Shown here one piece after another: positions 34,505 through 46,839 of a stretch of DNA of 64,000 bases. Numbering within the stretch: the stretch's first letter is position 1; every line of letters starts with the position of its first letter. The translations under genes and the position numbers were made by a program. Under the pieces are notes generated by a model. The model was not told where the DNA came from, made no database searches, and worked only from the letters and a program-made list of their open reading frames with translations. This stretch comes from Lumnitzera littorea (lineage: Eukaryota; Streptophyta; Magnoliopsida; Myrtales; Combretaceae), in contig JAMXBB010000011.1 in the NCBI GenBank assembly GCA_024138015.1, positions 82,457,934 to 82,521,933 of the forward strand. Reading direction: 5' to 3'.

Positions 34505-35742
34505 TAATATCAAGCAAGTGTACCTATCAGTTTTAATATAACGAATGTGAGTCCGAGTCTATCCCTCAGAGACTTCGAGTACTAATATTAACCTTAGCTC
34601 TATTATCTAACCAGAAAATTGTGATAAGTTGAATGAATTAAAAATACTAAAATTAACAAACTAACCTAATTATAAGACTTGATTAAGCAATTTAGAAAGC
34701 GATAAAACTAAGAACGACTTTAAAAAGGTAATAACGTATTTAGGAATTATTTCCCCCAGTGTTTAACATGTGACCGCTTCAAATATATCCAATTCAATCT
34801 CTATTATTCTTGACTGGAGGGATTCACAATTAAAGTTAACACATTTCTTAAGCATATTAACCCTAATCCTAAATTATTTACCGAAATCTCTTCACTTAGT
34901 AATATAATTTAGAATCGCATTAATGTATAATGAATTCTACACAAACGAACAACTTTCCAGAAAAAACATGTATCTTATCTCTACGTATACATGTAATTCT
35001 TTCTAATTATGTCAAGATCTCATTACACATGTAATTTCTCAATCATCATGCATAATATCATAGATTGATACTCTAGAAATATCAATTAACAATTAAACAA
35101 CATAATTGAATCAAGAAAAGATAGAAACTTTATTGAAAATTATAAATCAATCTAATAGTCACATGAAACCCTAGGTTCCATAATCCTAAATACAAGAATC
35201 TTAAGCTATCATAATGAAACTAAAAATGAATTCCAACAAAAGCATGAAATAAAACATGAAAAACCCCTTTGGTTGATGCAAAATCTCTCCAATCTTGAAA
35301 TGGGTGTTGCTTTCGCCTTTTTCTTCTCCTTCTCCTCAAGTCTCTTCACTTCTTGAGTGTCTCCTCCCTCGTACGAAACCCTAGTATGTCCTTTTATAAT
35401 GTATTATAAGGTTTTCGTTTTCGTTACCAGACACGGCCTAGGACACAGTCGTGTCTCCAGGTTGTGTAACTTTCTTATCTTGGCAAATTTTCCTCAATGA
35501 ACACAGCTTGGGGACACAGTTGTGTCCCAGACTATGTAACCTCAAAACTTCATAACTCATTCATTTGAACTCCAAATTGAATGAAACTTGATTCCTTTTC
35601 TTCGTTTTCAATCCAAAAACATGTTCAAACCTTGAAATCAAAATTTTATTCAATTAAGTATCAATTTCTTTAAAAAAACCAAAGATGTAAGGGAAATACT
35701 ATAAAATCACCATGTGAAATATGTTTAAAATAAGAGTTATCA
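34505..35742 (-). mobile_element. 1.24-kb non-coding insertion in A2, possible solo LTR
   Basis: A1 is continuous here, while A2 has 1,238 extra bases flanked by AGGAG at 34500-34504 and 35743-35747. The flank match can be stretched to 8 bp (TCGAGGAG/TCAAGGAG) if one CpG transition is allowed. On the minus strand it begins TGATAACTC and ends GATATTA, so a reverse-oriented solo LTR with a worn end is possible; an 8-bp duplication would instead suggest another transposon class. It contains two GACACAGTYGTGTCYC-like palindromic motifs near 35440 and 35514, and no coding frame. Confidence 0.55.
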
Positions 35743-37058
35743 AGGAGGCATGCGCTCTTATCAGAATTACAGACTAAGCTGTTTGGTTTTATAAGTATCA
35801 AAGAACAGTACTCCAGGGATCCACATTTTGGACCCATAATTTCACGATGCATAGATGGGAGGATAGTGGACGAGTATTATGTAGAGGATGGCTCTCTGTT
35901 CCAAGGGGGGAAACCATGCGTGCCGACTTGTTTCTTATGGGAATTATTAATTAAGAAAGCCCACAGTGGATGACTCTCTAGATCCTTTAGAGAGAGGAGA
36001 ACCTGTGAACTATTGAATGGCCGATTCTTTTGGTCAAGAATGCGAAGAGATGTGCACCGAGTTATCAAAAGTTGTACTATGTGCAAAAAGGCCAAGTGTC
36101 GAGCCGAACAAGGGAAAGCGATCCCCTTACCTATTTCGACGAGGCCATGGACTGAATTGAGTATGGACTTTATTCTTAGACTACCACGAACTACCCAAGG
36201 CAAAGATTCTATAATGGTTGTCGTAGATCGGGTCAGTAAGATGGCACACTTTGTGCCCTGTACCAAAACTAACGACGCTATGATGCTTCGAATATTACTT
36301 CTCTTTTCTTATAGGAGATTGTACGAATACACGACATACCAAGGACTGTAGTCTCCGACAGAGACCCGAAGTTCTTGAGTCATTTCAAGAGGACCCTATG
36401 GCGTCAGCTGGGAACCAAATTGCTCTTTAGTACCTCGTGTCAAACTAACAGCCAAACAGAGGTGGTTAATTGTACTTTGGGGTCACTACTCCAAGCTTCA
36501 GTAGGCAAGAACTTGGCTGATTGAGATGTTCGCTTGCCACTAGTCGAGTTCACCTATAATTGAATCGTATATGATACCACTAAGCAAACTCCCTTCGAGG
36601 TGGTCTATGGATCCAATCCCGAATTGCCCCTCGACCACACCCCTGTATCAATACCCATGTAAAAGGACCCTGACACCTCGACCAGAGCGCAATCTCTTCA
36701 ATACATCTATGACAAGGTCACTCAGCACATCGATTATGCTGCTAGAAAAATGTAAGAAAAGACTAAGGGTATGTTGGCCAAACAATTTCACCCGGGAGAC
36801 TTGGTATGGCTACACCTCAGCAAGGAATGGTTCCCGAATAAAAAGAAGAACAAATTATCTACAAGAGTGGTAAGACCTTTTAGAATCCTCTAAAGAATCA
36901 ATGACAATGCCTACAAGTTGGAACTGCCTGAAGACAATGGGGTTTCTGACGTCTTCAACATTGCCGACCTCAGTCCATATCACCCTAATGAAGAACTAAG
37001 TGAACATTTGGATTTGATCCCAAATCAAAAACAATACAGAAGGAATGATAGGAACTAA
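35743..37058 (+). pseudogene. A2 pol, integrase (broken)
   Basis: Resumes after the insertion with ELQTKLFGF. The N-terminal zinc-binding part is near 35990-36100 (CELLNGRFFW ... CTMCKKAKC). The DDE core starts with WTELSMDFILRLP at about 36148 and VVVDRVSKMAHFVPC. The open piece 36013-36351 covers part of both. The C-terminal part has DNAYKLELPEDNGVSDVFNI and DLSPYHP near 36901-36990. The conceptual stop TAA (37056-37058) lies 11 bases inside the 3' LTR. There is no room for a chromodomain. Stops and frameshifts inactivate it. Confidence 0.85.
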
Positions 37059-37901
37059 GTTACAAGACCCTTGACTCGCAGCCAAGCCTGAAGACTAAAG
37101 AGGTTGGCACGACGAATCCTTGTAGTCCAATCAACCCCTGCCAAGGCCGAGTACTTCCTTATCGAGTCACCTTTAATTCCATGTCGTATAAGCGCCCATT
37201 ATTCTGTAGTATGCCATGTTAATGATTACAATCTATTACCAAGCCGACCTATCACTTGGCATCATCTTTGTTGAAAAGCCGAGAGATAGAGAATCTGAAC
37301 TGACTAAACTATCCTTACTCAAACATGCTCATCTATCCATACTTTTTATCTGCATCTCCTAACAGCCTCACCAATGCAGCATCGCCATATGTACAGTATC
37401 GTATCTAGAATCTGTAGCACCAATGATTGTTTTCTTTGTATATTCATTTTTACTCTTTTGTATCATGTATATTGCTTCTTTAAGAAATATCCTTATTGTC
37501 TTTTCCCTTTTAAGAAAATTTCTCTAACTTATGGGTATAAATGCCCTTGTACTTGTAGCTGTCAGAGATTAGATTACCTTCAATACACTTGAGTACTTTC
37601 TTCCTTACGTAAACACTGTTGTTTACTCTCAACATCGCTCTTATCCTTTCTCTTAAGCAAGGTTAGGTGGCGAGTGACCTCATTGGACCAATTCGTGCAT
37701 CATATCAAATTGTATCGTGAGTCCTCAGAAGTTCCATTAGTATGTCATATCTCTGGAGTTGTTCGTAGGTTTTGCTTACTATTTTCATTCTTCATTTTTC
37801 ACCCTTTTGTACCTTTCCCCCATTGATCCTTTTCGAGCTTTTTGTAAGCTTAGACCCATTAAGTAACTGACCTTATCTGTTATAGGTTACGGTTCGCAAC
37901 A
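37046..37901 (+). repeat. 3' LTR of A2
   Basis: 856 bp, starting TGATAGGAACT and ending CGCAACA. It aligns with the 5' LTR at 30277-31151, with many scattered substitutions. A small purine-rich tract (AGAAGGAA) lies directly upstream. Confidence 0.9.
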
Positions 37902-38650
37902 TTGGACTATCTTAGTTCACCATGTCCAGAAGTCTGCCTTTTTAGACAGCTTAACTACTACATACTCGTCCTACTAACCCTTCACTGAATTCATAAGGCT
38001 ATAAAACAACTTCTTTCTTGGGCGTAGCTAAAGTTAAGGCCACCCCCAACGCTCTTCCACACGTAGAAGTGACTGAAGAGCTTAGGAGTAGCCTTTACCA
38101 CCAAATACTCACAAAGCGCATGGAAAGCCTTTAGTAACCTCTACTTATTAAGAAGGACCTATGATGAACTACATCGGTAGTAGTTGAAGAACTCTTTCTC
38201 AAAGTGACTCAAAGGGAGCCGCTGCCCAAACTCCAAGCACTTCTCAAACACCGCAAAAAGCCTCCCTGACAATAAGGCTACCCATTCATCCCTACTTGGC
38301 AACCTTCTCTACCACCAAGGGATCACCTCGACAATGAAGTTGCTTATAATCCAACTGGGGGTATATTGTTTACTTTTGCTCACTTGACTGCTAAGACCCT
38401 TACTTGCCTCAGGAGCACCGAACAAATCTTTCGGATGGAGTAGGGGAAAGTATGCATATATATCCCTGAGGATGGCATTGATGATCCTAGCCTTGTCGAG
38501 CGCCTCCACGGCCATCTTAGTAGATTTGTCAAGTTGTGTTAGTGATGAGACCTCGTCCTCTTGTATCTAAAGGGGGTCACTCCTTGTAAAATCAGAGTTA
38601 AAGATATGTAGCAACAAAGATGAATTAACCTCACCTCTGTTAGTTGACAT
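37902..38650 (-). pseudogene. B1 antisense gene, N-terminal part
   Basis: The ATG is at 38650-38648 on the minus strand and starts MSTNRGE. It matches the start of the B2 copy (56608). An acidic/Ser region is followed by LDKARIINAILRD (about 38470), then RDEWVALLSGRLFAVFEKC (about 38300), LSHFEKEFFNYY and LLKAFHALCEYLVVK. The pattern 'LP-x-x-x-F-E-x-E-x-x-x-Y ... L ... F-x-x-x-C' resembles the plant-specific domain called putative gypsy-type transposon (PF04195) in rice and other plants. That assignment is from memory. A TAG interrupts it near 38565 and another near 38308. The gene is broken by the A2 insertion. Confidence 0.6.
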
Positions 38651-39435
38651 GGCTATAATATGCAAAAAAGGAAGAAAAGCTTGAGAAACTTTTGAAGAAA
38701 GTTTGAAAGTTTGATGCTAACGCATAATTCGTAATAGCAGAACAAAGAGATTACAGAAAAGTGGTATCTCATTGTGATCTTGCTATTTATAAGTAAACCA
38801 TCTAAAAAGTCGTACAGGCGGTTATAGGAATCCGTATAAGTACGAATCCCTTGGAATGTTACATAACAGACATGTGAAAAGTGTTTTAATCAGACGATCA
38901 CCTTTAAAAGGCAAAGTACATGTAACTGCACACTAGTCTGCTACAACATAACACCTATCACGTTGCATTTAATGCATGGAATACAGGTGGGCAAAGATCA
39001 CATTTCAAAAAAGTTCCTTCGATAAGAAGCTTCTTTAAGGCCCATCTAGCTTCCACCTGGTCAGCATGATGAAGACATGGTGTAGTCGAGTTTTCTCAGT
39101 CCATGGCAAGCAATGTTTGGACAGACTAGTTCGTAGTCTTGAAGCGCTTGTCTAATGAGTTGTGAGGGTATCCTACTTTAATACCCCAACCAAGGCTTAA
39201 TCTCGCCTAGATCTTTGGCACTTCGCTTCAAAACAATTGCTAACCACTTCAATCCGGGTATCCACTGCCTCAGACATCTCCACCTCGACCAACTTCCAAT
39301 CTGAGCCTACACTATCACCACGTTGGCACCATAGCACCATGTTAGACTCCTTTGAGTTAGATCAATCACACCTGAGCAGCCTATATATCCCTTTTCCTTT
39401 CCTTTACCTCGACAATGAGGTTGCGAAGGGGCAAG

Positions 39436-39865
39436 CGTTGATGAGGCACTTTCGACATGGACCCCTCAGGCCCAATCGGATCCGATGCGTCTCGTGGCCT
39501 AGGGCTCACCCCTATAGGCCTAAGCCCTAAGCTTGTATTGACCAAGCCTAGTAAGTTCTACAACAGTTAGAATGCACAAGATAAGGATCAAGTAGTGTGA
39601 AATAGCTACGTCCAGAATAAGTTGGACACATCGAACACAATGACCCCACTTTTCCATACTTGTAGGAGAGAAGATCTCTACCACCAACTGATCTCTAACT
39701 GCCAGCTCCACTCCACTATAAATACCGAGTCACTACCCAATGGTAAAGCACTCAGGACTCTGTACTCTAAGCTTGTTTATCATTCTAAATTACTTTCTAC
39801 TCTCTAAAGCTCTACTGTTAACTTAAGTATCGAAATAACCATGCCCGAAAACCCCTCAATGGCCC
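39436..39865 (+). repeat. 3' LTR of B1
   Basis: Starts CGTTGATGAGG (TGTTGAT in B2, first T changed to C) and ends in CCCTCA near 39865. It matches the B2 LTRs, especially the downstream part with TATAAATACC near 39717, TAGCACTTAG-like and CTTAAGTATCGAAAT near 39823. The purine-rich tract GCGAAGGGGCAAG lies immediately upstream (39423-39435). The corresponding 5' LTR is absent. Confidence 0.75.
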
Positions 39866-39937
39866 CTCATAGTGTATTGTTTTGCAAACCTTTTACGTGT
39901 AGAGCCTTTACACCTATCATTGAGAAATCATTGATGA

Positions 39938-40330
39938 GTTGCAGATTTTGATATGTTTATCAGCTTCTTGTTGGTTGATATTTATTTTGGATTTCCCAAA
40001 GTTGCATATGCTAAGAAGGTGTTTGATGTAATGCTTGATACAATTTTATGCAATATTATGATTTTAGGGTTTTTTAAGAATTGCCTTTATGTGAATGCCA
40101 TTGAAAGAATTGCAAATGTGGTTAGTAGCAATGAAACAGGTATTGGATTTGACTTGCATAATGGTTGAGCAATGTGGCTCCAAATGAGGATTAGAGTCCA
40201 ATGTCTGGCTAGAAAATTTAGATTTTGTTCCCTTGTTCATATGATCATGGGATCAAGTTCTCTATATTCAAAAAAAGGAAGAGTCGACATGGTGATATGG
40301 ATGCTCCTTAGAGAGGGGTAAGCTATGAGA
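39938..40330 (+). pseudogene. Pentatricopeptide-repeat (PPR) protein pseudogene fragment
   Basis: The frame from 39938 reads ADFDMFISFLLVDIYFG, then KVAYAKKVFDVM (a PPR helix pair), then ILCNIMILGFFKNCLYVNAI (next PPR unit). After a TGA at about 40166 the similarity continues with SSLYSKKGRVDM and LLRE near 40260-40310. This is the spacing of PLS-type plant PPR proteins. The wording resembles the mid part of the Arabidopsis DYW-class protein At4g30700, as recalled from memory. Such proteins bind organellar RNA and guide editing. Only about 130 codons remain, with a stop, no start and no DYW domain, so it is non-functional. It lies directly downstream of the B1 3' LTR. Confidence 0.6.
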
Positions 40331-42114
40331 GAGTGATGGTGGTGCTTATTAATACACACATTCATACGAGAAGAGAGACTGGGAGAGAGAGATATGTTTT
40401 AGTAAATATTGTAAAATCAGAAACTTTTTTATAGAACTGAAATGCTTTGTGATTATATTATCGATATAGATATATATATATATATATAACAACTTCTATC
40501 GTGTTACTATTAACCCATAATGTTGCATCATGTAACAACAGTCTGCGAAATCCATTTAGATACTAATGCCAATAACGAAGTGTTTAATTGCATACTAAAA
40601 TTGGCACTTAGAAAATTTTTTATACTTAATTGAAAAATCATCGAAAGTTCAACTACTTAATGCAAAATTATGGCCCAGTAGATATCTTCCTAGCATGCAA
40701 GATAGTATTAAGATGTGGCTTTTATCTTAAAGACATGCGCATAGTTTTTAAAATTGTAAATTAATTATACAAATTTACGAATTTATAACTCCATAATATT
40801 TTTCTTAATTAAAACGAACGTAAAATTGTTTAGATATATATTTTTGATAAAATTATAAATTTTAATATATAATTTTATAAATTTATGATTTTATCGATTT
40901 TATATATTTATAATAATAGTAAATAACAATTTTTACGACTATCACATGTCTTAAAAAAAAAATTGAACGCCAAAACCCCATATCAAGGAAATCGGGGTTA
41001 ACCGAGGTAGAGACGCGACGTTTTCCAACTTTGTATAGTAAGATTTATCTTTTCTATGATTTATCGCTATTGTTTCTATTTATTTATTTTTTGCATTGAT
41101 TTCCATTATGATCCATTGTATTGCCACATTAGTCAGAATAATAATTGGATTAAGGAATGTATGAGCATATTAGTCCAAAAAAATTAGTTGGGTCGTTAGT
41201 TGGGTAATTTTACGTAAGTTAGATAGTCGTGAGAAATCATTAACTAGGTTATAAGCCAATATTATGAGTAGTCTCTTTCGTGATAATTGTAATTTATCTG
41301 TTCATGTGAAATAAACATTTTAGATAATTCTCTCGGGCATTTTACCTTTAACTTTTCTTGGAGATTGCCTCATCTAGAATAATGGATATTTACTACGATT
41401 TTTTTACACCGGATTTCGAATTTTATTAGACCAACGGAGAAGCTTCTCTCATTTTCCCTAGGTGATAAAAAATATACGATAGGATGGAATGGGTAAGTTT
41501 CTTGAAACGTAAAAGGGGTTATATGTTATTCTATATATATGTGATAATATTGAACATGCTCTGCTAATATTCCGTTAAGCATGCAGAAAAAGGAAATTGA
41601 TCCGATATAGGAACAGACCATATATTCATCATGTTATAATATAGTATACATCCAGCTAATAAAGAATTGACACGTCAGCTAATTTTAACTCTAATGAGGC
41701 TAGGATGTATGCAAAAAATTAACGTAAAATGCCAATTAAGGCCTTGATAATGATACAAAGCAAAATAAGTTTAGTTAATAACGCAGTAGTTACAACTTTA
41801 ATGTGTAACTTTTGTAAATTACAGCCACACCACTTAAAACCATAGAAAATTACAAATAAATCTTGAACTTTTAGAATATCTCATTTATACTCCTTATAAA
41901 ATATTATGACTAGAAAATTGTTTCTCAAATGCACTATCAAGATAATTTTTCGCATAAATATACACTTTTAATCATTATTACATTTAATGTGGATACATAA
42001 TTTGACTTAAGGTCTTCTTGGTTTATTCAATATGTCTTTGGTCAATAAGGGTTAAATTTGATGATAAATTGATTTCTAAATATAATTACATTTATATGAT
42101 AACACAAAAAATTG
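40331..42114. other. Gene-free AT-rich stretch
   Basis: Includes an (AT)n microsatellite at about 40466-40490 and a MITE-like end (GTAAATTACAGCC) at about 41814 that resembles the element at 18250. No coding frame was recognised. Confidence 0.45.
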
Positions 42115-42993
42115 TCATAATACTTAGAAATAAGCGAATACAGAATGGATAGAGTATGAGACTGTACCCATACTCCACCATGTAGGTATAGGTTCTTAAA
42201 TTTTGTTACCCATATTCTACCCTGCGATACTCTATAACTACCATGTACCTTATACAACTTGTAAATTTTTTTTTTCTTATAAATTTCAATTTTCCTTTGC
42301 TTCCAATTTCTTTCTTTTTTTTTTTTATCATTTTCTTCACTAATCATTATTATACAAACATATTAATTTTAATGAAATCTCAATCTCAACTTTAAATACT
42401 AAATAAATAATTGTAAATTAGACTCATTTGCAGGATGACTTATTTTGGCAATAAAAATATTCATAAATTATAATTTCTTAAATCATAGTCAACATTTATA
42501 ATGATACTCCATACATCACAATTACTAAATCCTAATATTTCTACTAAATCTTTTCTAAACCATAAACTCTAATCTTGGATAAGGGAAAAAGGAACAAACA
42601 CTAATTTCAAATAAATCTTGACTTCAATAATGTTATATAAATTTATTATGAGATATTTTTTAAACCTAATACAAAAATAATTATTGCATCAAAAGAAAAT
42701 AAGTTAATAACATATCTTATTTAGGTGGCTTTATGTATATTCTTTCTTTTTTAAAATTAGTAAAGTTGGACATAGTAAACGAGGAAAACGGAGTGGAAAA
42801 AAAAAGGCAATAAAGAAAAGACTAAGAAGGAAGAGACTAAAATGAGGACATCGGATTTAGTATATAATTTATAATAAGTTGCATTTTGTTATTTTTTTTT
42901 TTAAATCCATACAAATGAAATAGTATTCCTTTTTATTTATTAATTTTATTTAATTATTATTATAAGGTAGGTACAAGGTCCCGTAGAACTTGT

Positions 42994-45900
42994 GTCACGC
43001 CCCAAACTCCAAGAGTAGTAACAGTTTCGCTATGTAAATTAATTTAAGCTAAAAGCTATCCCTTTAATTGTTAACATAGATATAGTTTACACAAGGCGAA
43101 CAACAACTCAATCAACTTTGAAACTATCAGATAAGTACCTTTAGTATACTAAACCTATAAAGTAACACTTAACGGCATGTATACTCTTATACTTACAGAT
43201 AGATGTGTTCATTACAATACCTTGTGTACATTAAGAGTCTAAAGTTTTCAAAAAAACTTCACATCTTCACAATAAACCTATATTCAATATTTATATAACA
43301 ACTATCCAACGAAGACAATAAGGCCTTCTAGGAAGACATTATAATCCTCCCACAAAAGAAAAACAAAAGAGACTTAAGTTTTATTCCAATCACTAGACTT
43401 CATCGCTTCACTTCCCAACCCGTTGGAACTAACTTATAGACAGTTGTAACAAGGCATCTTTTGAAACTACTCTGAACTTACAAAACAATCTATTGAGATG
43501 TGAGTTACATTAGCTTAATAAGAAGAGATGGAGTCATAAGAATAAATCATAAACATGGTTGTTTAATAATTAATTAAATACAAATGCAACAGACAAATGA
43601 TATCACATCCCATAATGTTTAATTGGTTTAATGTGAAGTTAAAGTAATTACATCCACTCTAACCTAGATTTCAAGGAGTTTCAACGAAACACTATCAGAC
43701 TAAATCCAAGCTTATTCAATGGAGACACTTCTCCTCCCTAAACAACATTTGAACCACAGTTTCCAACTTTGCTGTGACCCCCTTTCTTATCACTTAGTTC
43801 GATTAAAGGTAGAAAAATAACCATTTCTGTAATCCTTATTGAAATGTCGATATTTAGTTAACAACCTAATCGTCACCCTTATTGTGTTATCATAAATGTC
43901 AAATTAGGTCTTTAATTAGTTCAAGATTAATTCGGTTTATCAAGTGATCAACTAAGCTCATATACGCAAGACAATATACATGTATTGGAGCAAAAAGCAA
44001 CACTCGAAGTCCAACTCTCAATTCATCAATCAATAACTCAAGCACACACATAGCATATGTACATACAAACTAATTATAACCACAAACAAGTATTCTTATT
44101 CCTCCAAGTATCTTGATATAATACTTCAATATGCCACAACACATAGATCCCAACTTACTTGGGTTTACGAATACCATAATCTTGACGGTTGCCTCCTTGT
44201 TCCTCAATTGCCTCTAGAAATTCACAATAGATTAGTTTTCAAGCCTTAGTTCCTTAATCATTAGTTGGTTTTATATGTTTTTTATTATTTAGTCATAAAT
44301 TTCTTAAGTTACTTTCACTTATAAATTATAATTTCTTAATCAATTAATAAATTTTACAATTAACCCCAATTGGCCAAATCCTCTAAGTTATCATTTGAAT
44401 AGATTTATAGTGGTTTTCTTTAAACCAAAATCCTCTGAGTTTGGTTCTGAGTGAATTCATAGTAAATTTCTTTAATTAGAAATCCTCTAAGTTTGTCTTT
44501 GAATAATTTAGGGATTATCTATTACACCAATTTTATTCTCTAAGACATCCTCTAAACTTTTCCAAGTTAAACTCTTTATTTAAAAATCCTCTAAGATATC
44601 TCCTGACCCTGTTTTCTATAGAAGTTTTAATATTAACATCCTTTAACTAATCCTCTACCTCCTTTATTTTCACATTTACTTGAGAATTTTGCCTCTGAAT
44701 TATCATCTAAGCATCAATTTAGTGCATTATCCATTACTAAAAGTCTCTGAATCACCCTTTGCCAATTATCAATGTCCTATAATTAGTACATTTACTAACT
44801 TCCTTTTAAGTTATAATTATAACATCAATTGAAAATCAATAATAACACTTCAAACACCATTTCCACTTTTCTCATTACATCTCATAACTTCATTTATTCC
44901 ATCACAAATCATTAATTATATCAAATTTCTTAAATTGGTCAAATATCAATTTTCATATTTAAGGCCAATTATTAACTTCCCTTAACTTCTCATTGTAACA
45001 CTCAACCCCAAACACTCCAAAATAGTATTCATACTCCTTTTGGTGATTCAAATTCAGTAGCTACGTAAGATCCTCAAAGGAAACACATAATTTCCACTAA
45101 ATATACCATTTTAAGCATCAATTTAGCTAAAAAATCAAATAAAAATATGAAAAATAATATCACGAAAAACATTGACATAGCAATTTATTATTAACTTAGG
45201 ATAGTTTGTAGTAAAAATTTGAAGTGGAAACTACGTCATTAATCTAATTTATTTTAGTTTCAAAAATTGTCCTATTTTTTCGATTTCTTAAGGATATATA
45301 TATTAGCTACTAAATTTATACAAATTGATATTATTCCTAGATTCTATACACAAAAATATATAAGAATAAATTTTTTCATATTTTTTTGCACAATTTTTAT
45401 ATTTTTACAAAATTTCTAAAAATTGGATGAAAATGGGAGCTCATCGAAAAATTGGCCTTCAATCACCAACAGCGACCACCTTATTGTCAATAGCCCTAGT
45501 TGATGGTGGTGGCTTCTGGTGGTCATGGTAGTCATACTCTAGCAACTCCCTAGGTCAATGTACTCCATAATGCTTAGATTACTCTTAATTTTTTGTAATT
45601 TTTCTCTAATTTATCTTTTTGATCTTCAAGCTCCCTATTGAATTTTCTTAAACACTAATTTGCATGTATAATCCATTAGAGAGGGTTCTTGTATATTTTC
45701 TCAACTTGGAAATTTAGAAGTGAAATTTCTTCTCTCTCCTATTGCAATTTCACTTAAATATCATTATCCAAATTGCATGAATCCATTTCTCCATAGTGCC
45801 ACACTTGTCCTAAACAATCCATACACCCTAAGAACTAAGTTACCAGCTGTTTAATGATCTTTTATAATTTTTTAATGATTTTTGTTAATTTTCTTGGATT

Positions 45901-46218
45901 ATTTTAGCTTAATCTGCTTAAATTAAGGTACTTTAGCTATATACGGGTATACATACATACTTAAAAATTACACATGATGCATACATATGCATTATATATG
46001 TTATTTTATGTCTCAAATAAATTTTATTATATATACAGTTTATCTCTAAAAAAAACTTACGAACTAACAAAGCATAATTTACACAATTATGGCGATTAAT
46101 ATAATACAGTTAAATTGTACTATTTTAGCTATATTATTATTATTGTATTTTATTTTTAATATCCAACCCCACGAAGTCTCTTCGTCTAATGTTCTAAGCC
46201 TATTATCAAGTAGAAAGC
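42994..46218. mobile_element. 3.2-kb insertion in repeat R beginning TGTCACGCCCC
   Basis: It is absent from copy 1 of repeat R and fills the gap between the two halves of copy 2. The left end TGTCACGCCCCAAACTCC resembles a common start of long plant LTRs. The right end is less clear. Near it lies a perfect hairpin ACGAAG-TCT-CTTCGT at about 46172. The interior is AT-rich and has no recognisable gag or pol motif, so a long solo LTR or a large non-autonomous element is likelier than a coding element. No clean target duplication was found. Confidence 0.45.
44375..44615 (+). repeat. Degenerate tandem repeat with ATCCTCTAAGTTT core
   Basis: ATCCTCT(A/G)AG-type words recur at about 44378, 44429, 44490, 44550 and 44588 with similar T-rich linkers (TCTTTGAAT, TTCTTTAA). 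It lies inside the 3.2-kb insertion. Units are strongly diverged. Confidence 0.45.
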
Positions 46219-46839
46219 TCAGAACCTATACCTTATATACTTTATAATACAAGTTCCAAAGCAAGTACAGGGTACCATAACCTTATATCCATACCCTACC
46301 CTGCAGATACAAACTCTGAAAAATTACCACCTAAAACCTACCTTATGACCTTAAATTCCCATCTGGAGCTTATCCGATCAAGCAAGGTCTAGATGGATAT
46401 CATGTACGATAAGATTACCCACTCATCCCTAATAGTACCACACTTAAAGGAAATGCTTCTCAGCGTAACATATTATCTAGCAAAATAACAATATTTTAGG
46501 AATTCAAACTTTTTTTTCCTATGATTTGATGGTTTTTATGGAAAATAAGTTTATTAATATTAATATATCAAATGTTTTTATGAATGACGAGTAGGTACCA
46601 ACAATATTAAATACATATTACCAATAACATATCCATATTTTCACGTGTTAAAAAAATTTATGATACTTGTACAACATTAATTTAATTACATGGTATATTA
46701 GAAACATTAAAGTGTTTCTCGTTTTTATGAGGTAATTTGTCCTCAAACTTTTATACTAACATAAGTGGAGTACAATACGTGTCTATCGACTTTAAAAAAA
46801 ATTTACACAATTACAAATTACAAAAAAAATTATTAAAAT

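Larger units (their letters stand above)
30277..37901 (+). mobile_element. Ty3/gypsy LTR retrotransposon, family A copy A2, nested in B1
   Basis: Both LTRs, primer site, gag and pol are present in order. It sits inside the antisense gene of B1: removing it rejoins sequence that aligns with B2 around 55860-55900. Likely target duplication is TCGGA (30271-30275) and TTGGA (37902-37906), with one CpG transition and a one-base offset on the left. Because it is nested, it inserted after B1. The frames carry many stops. A separate 1.24-kb insertion lies between RNase H and integrase. Confidence 0.9.
21785..39865 (+). mobile_element. Ty3/gypsy Tat-type retrotransposon, family B copy B1 (5'-truncated, hosts A2)
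   Basis: Sequence matching B2 from the middle of gag (about 48615 in B2) to the end of the 3' LTR. The 5' LTR, primer site and first part of gag are missing. Layout: gag remnant, protease, reverse transcriptase, two RNase H-type domains, a ~0.96-kb insertion, integrase, 87-bp tandem repeats, antisense gene, 3' LTR. The 7.6-kb element A2 interrupts the antisense gene. The protein pattern and antisense 3' gene fit the Tat lineage. All frames are broken. Confidence 0.85.
42115..46440 (-). repeat. Dispersed repeat R, copy 2, split by a 3.2-kb insertion
   Basis: The reverse complement of 42115-42993 matches about 13560-14470, and the reverse complement of 46219-46440 matches about 13370-13555. 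The two halves would join with GGTACAAGG...GAACTTG running into AACCTATACC, as in copy 1. Colinearity over the whole element in inverted orientation, about 28 kb from copy 1, makes the match convincing. No coding frame was recognised in it. Confidence 0.6.
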
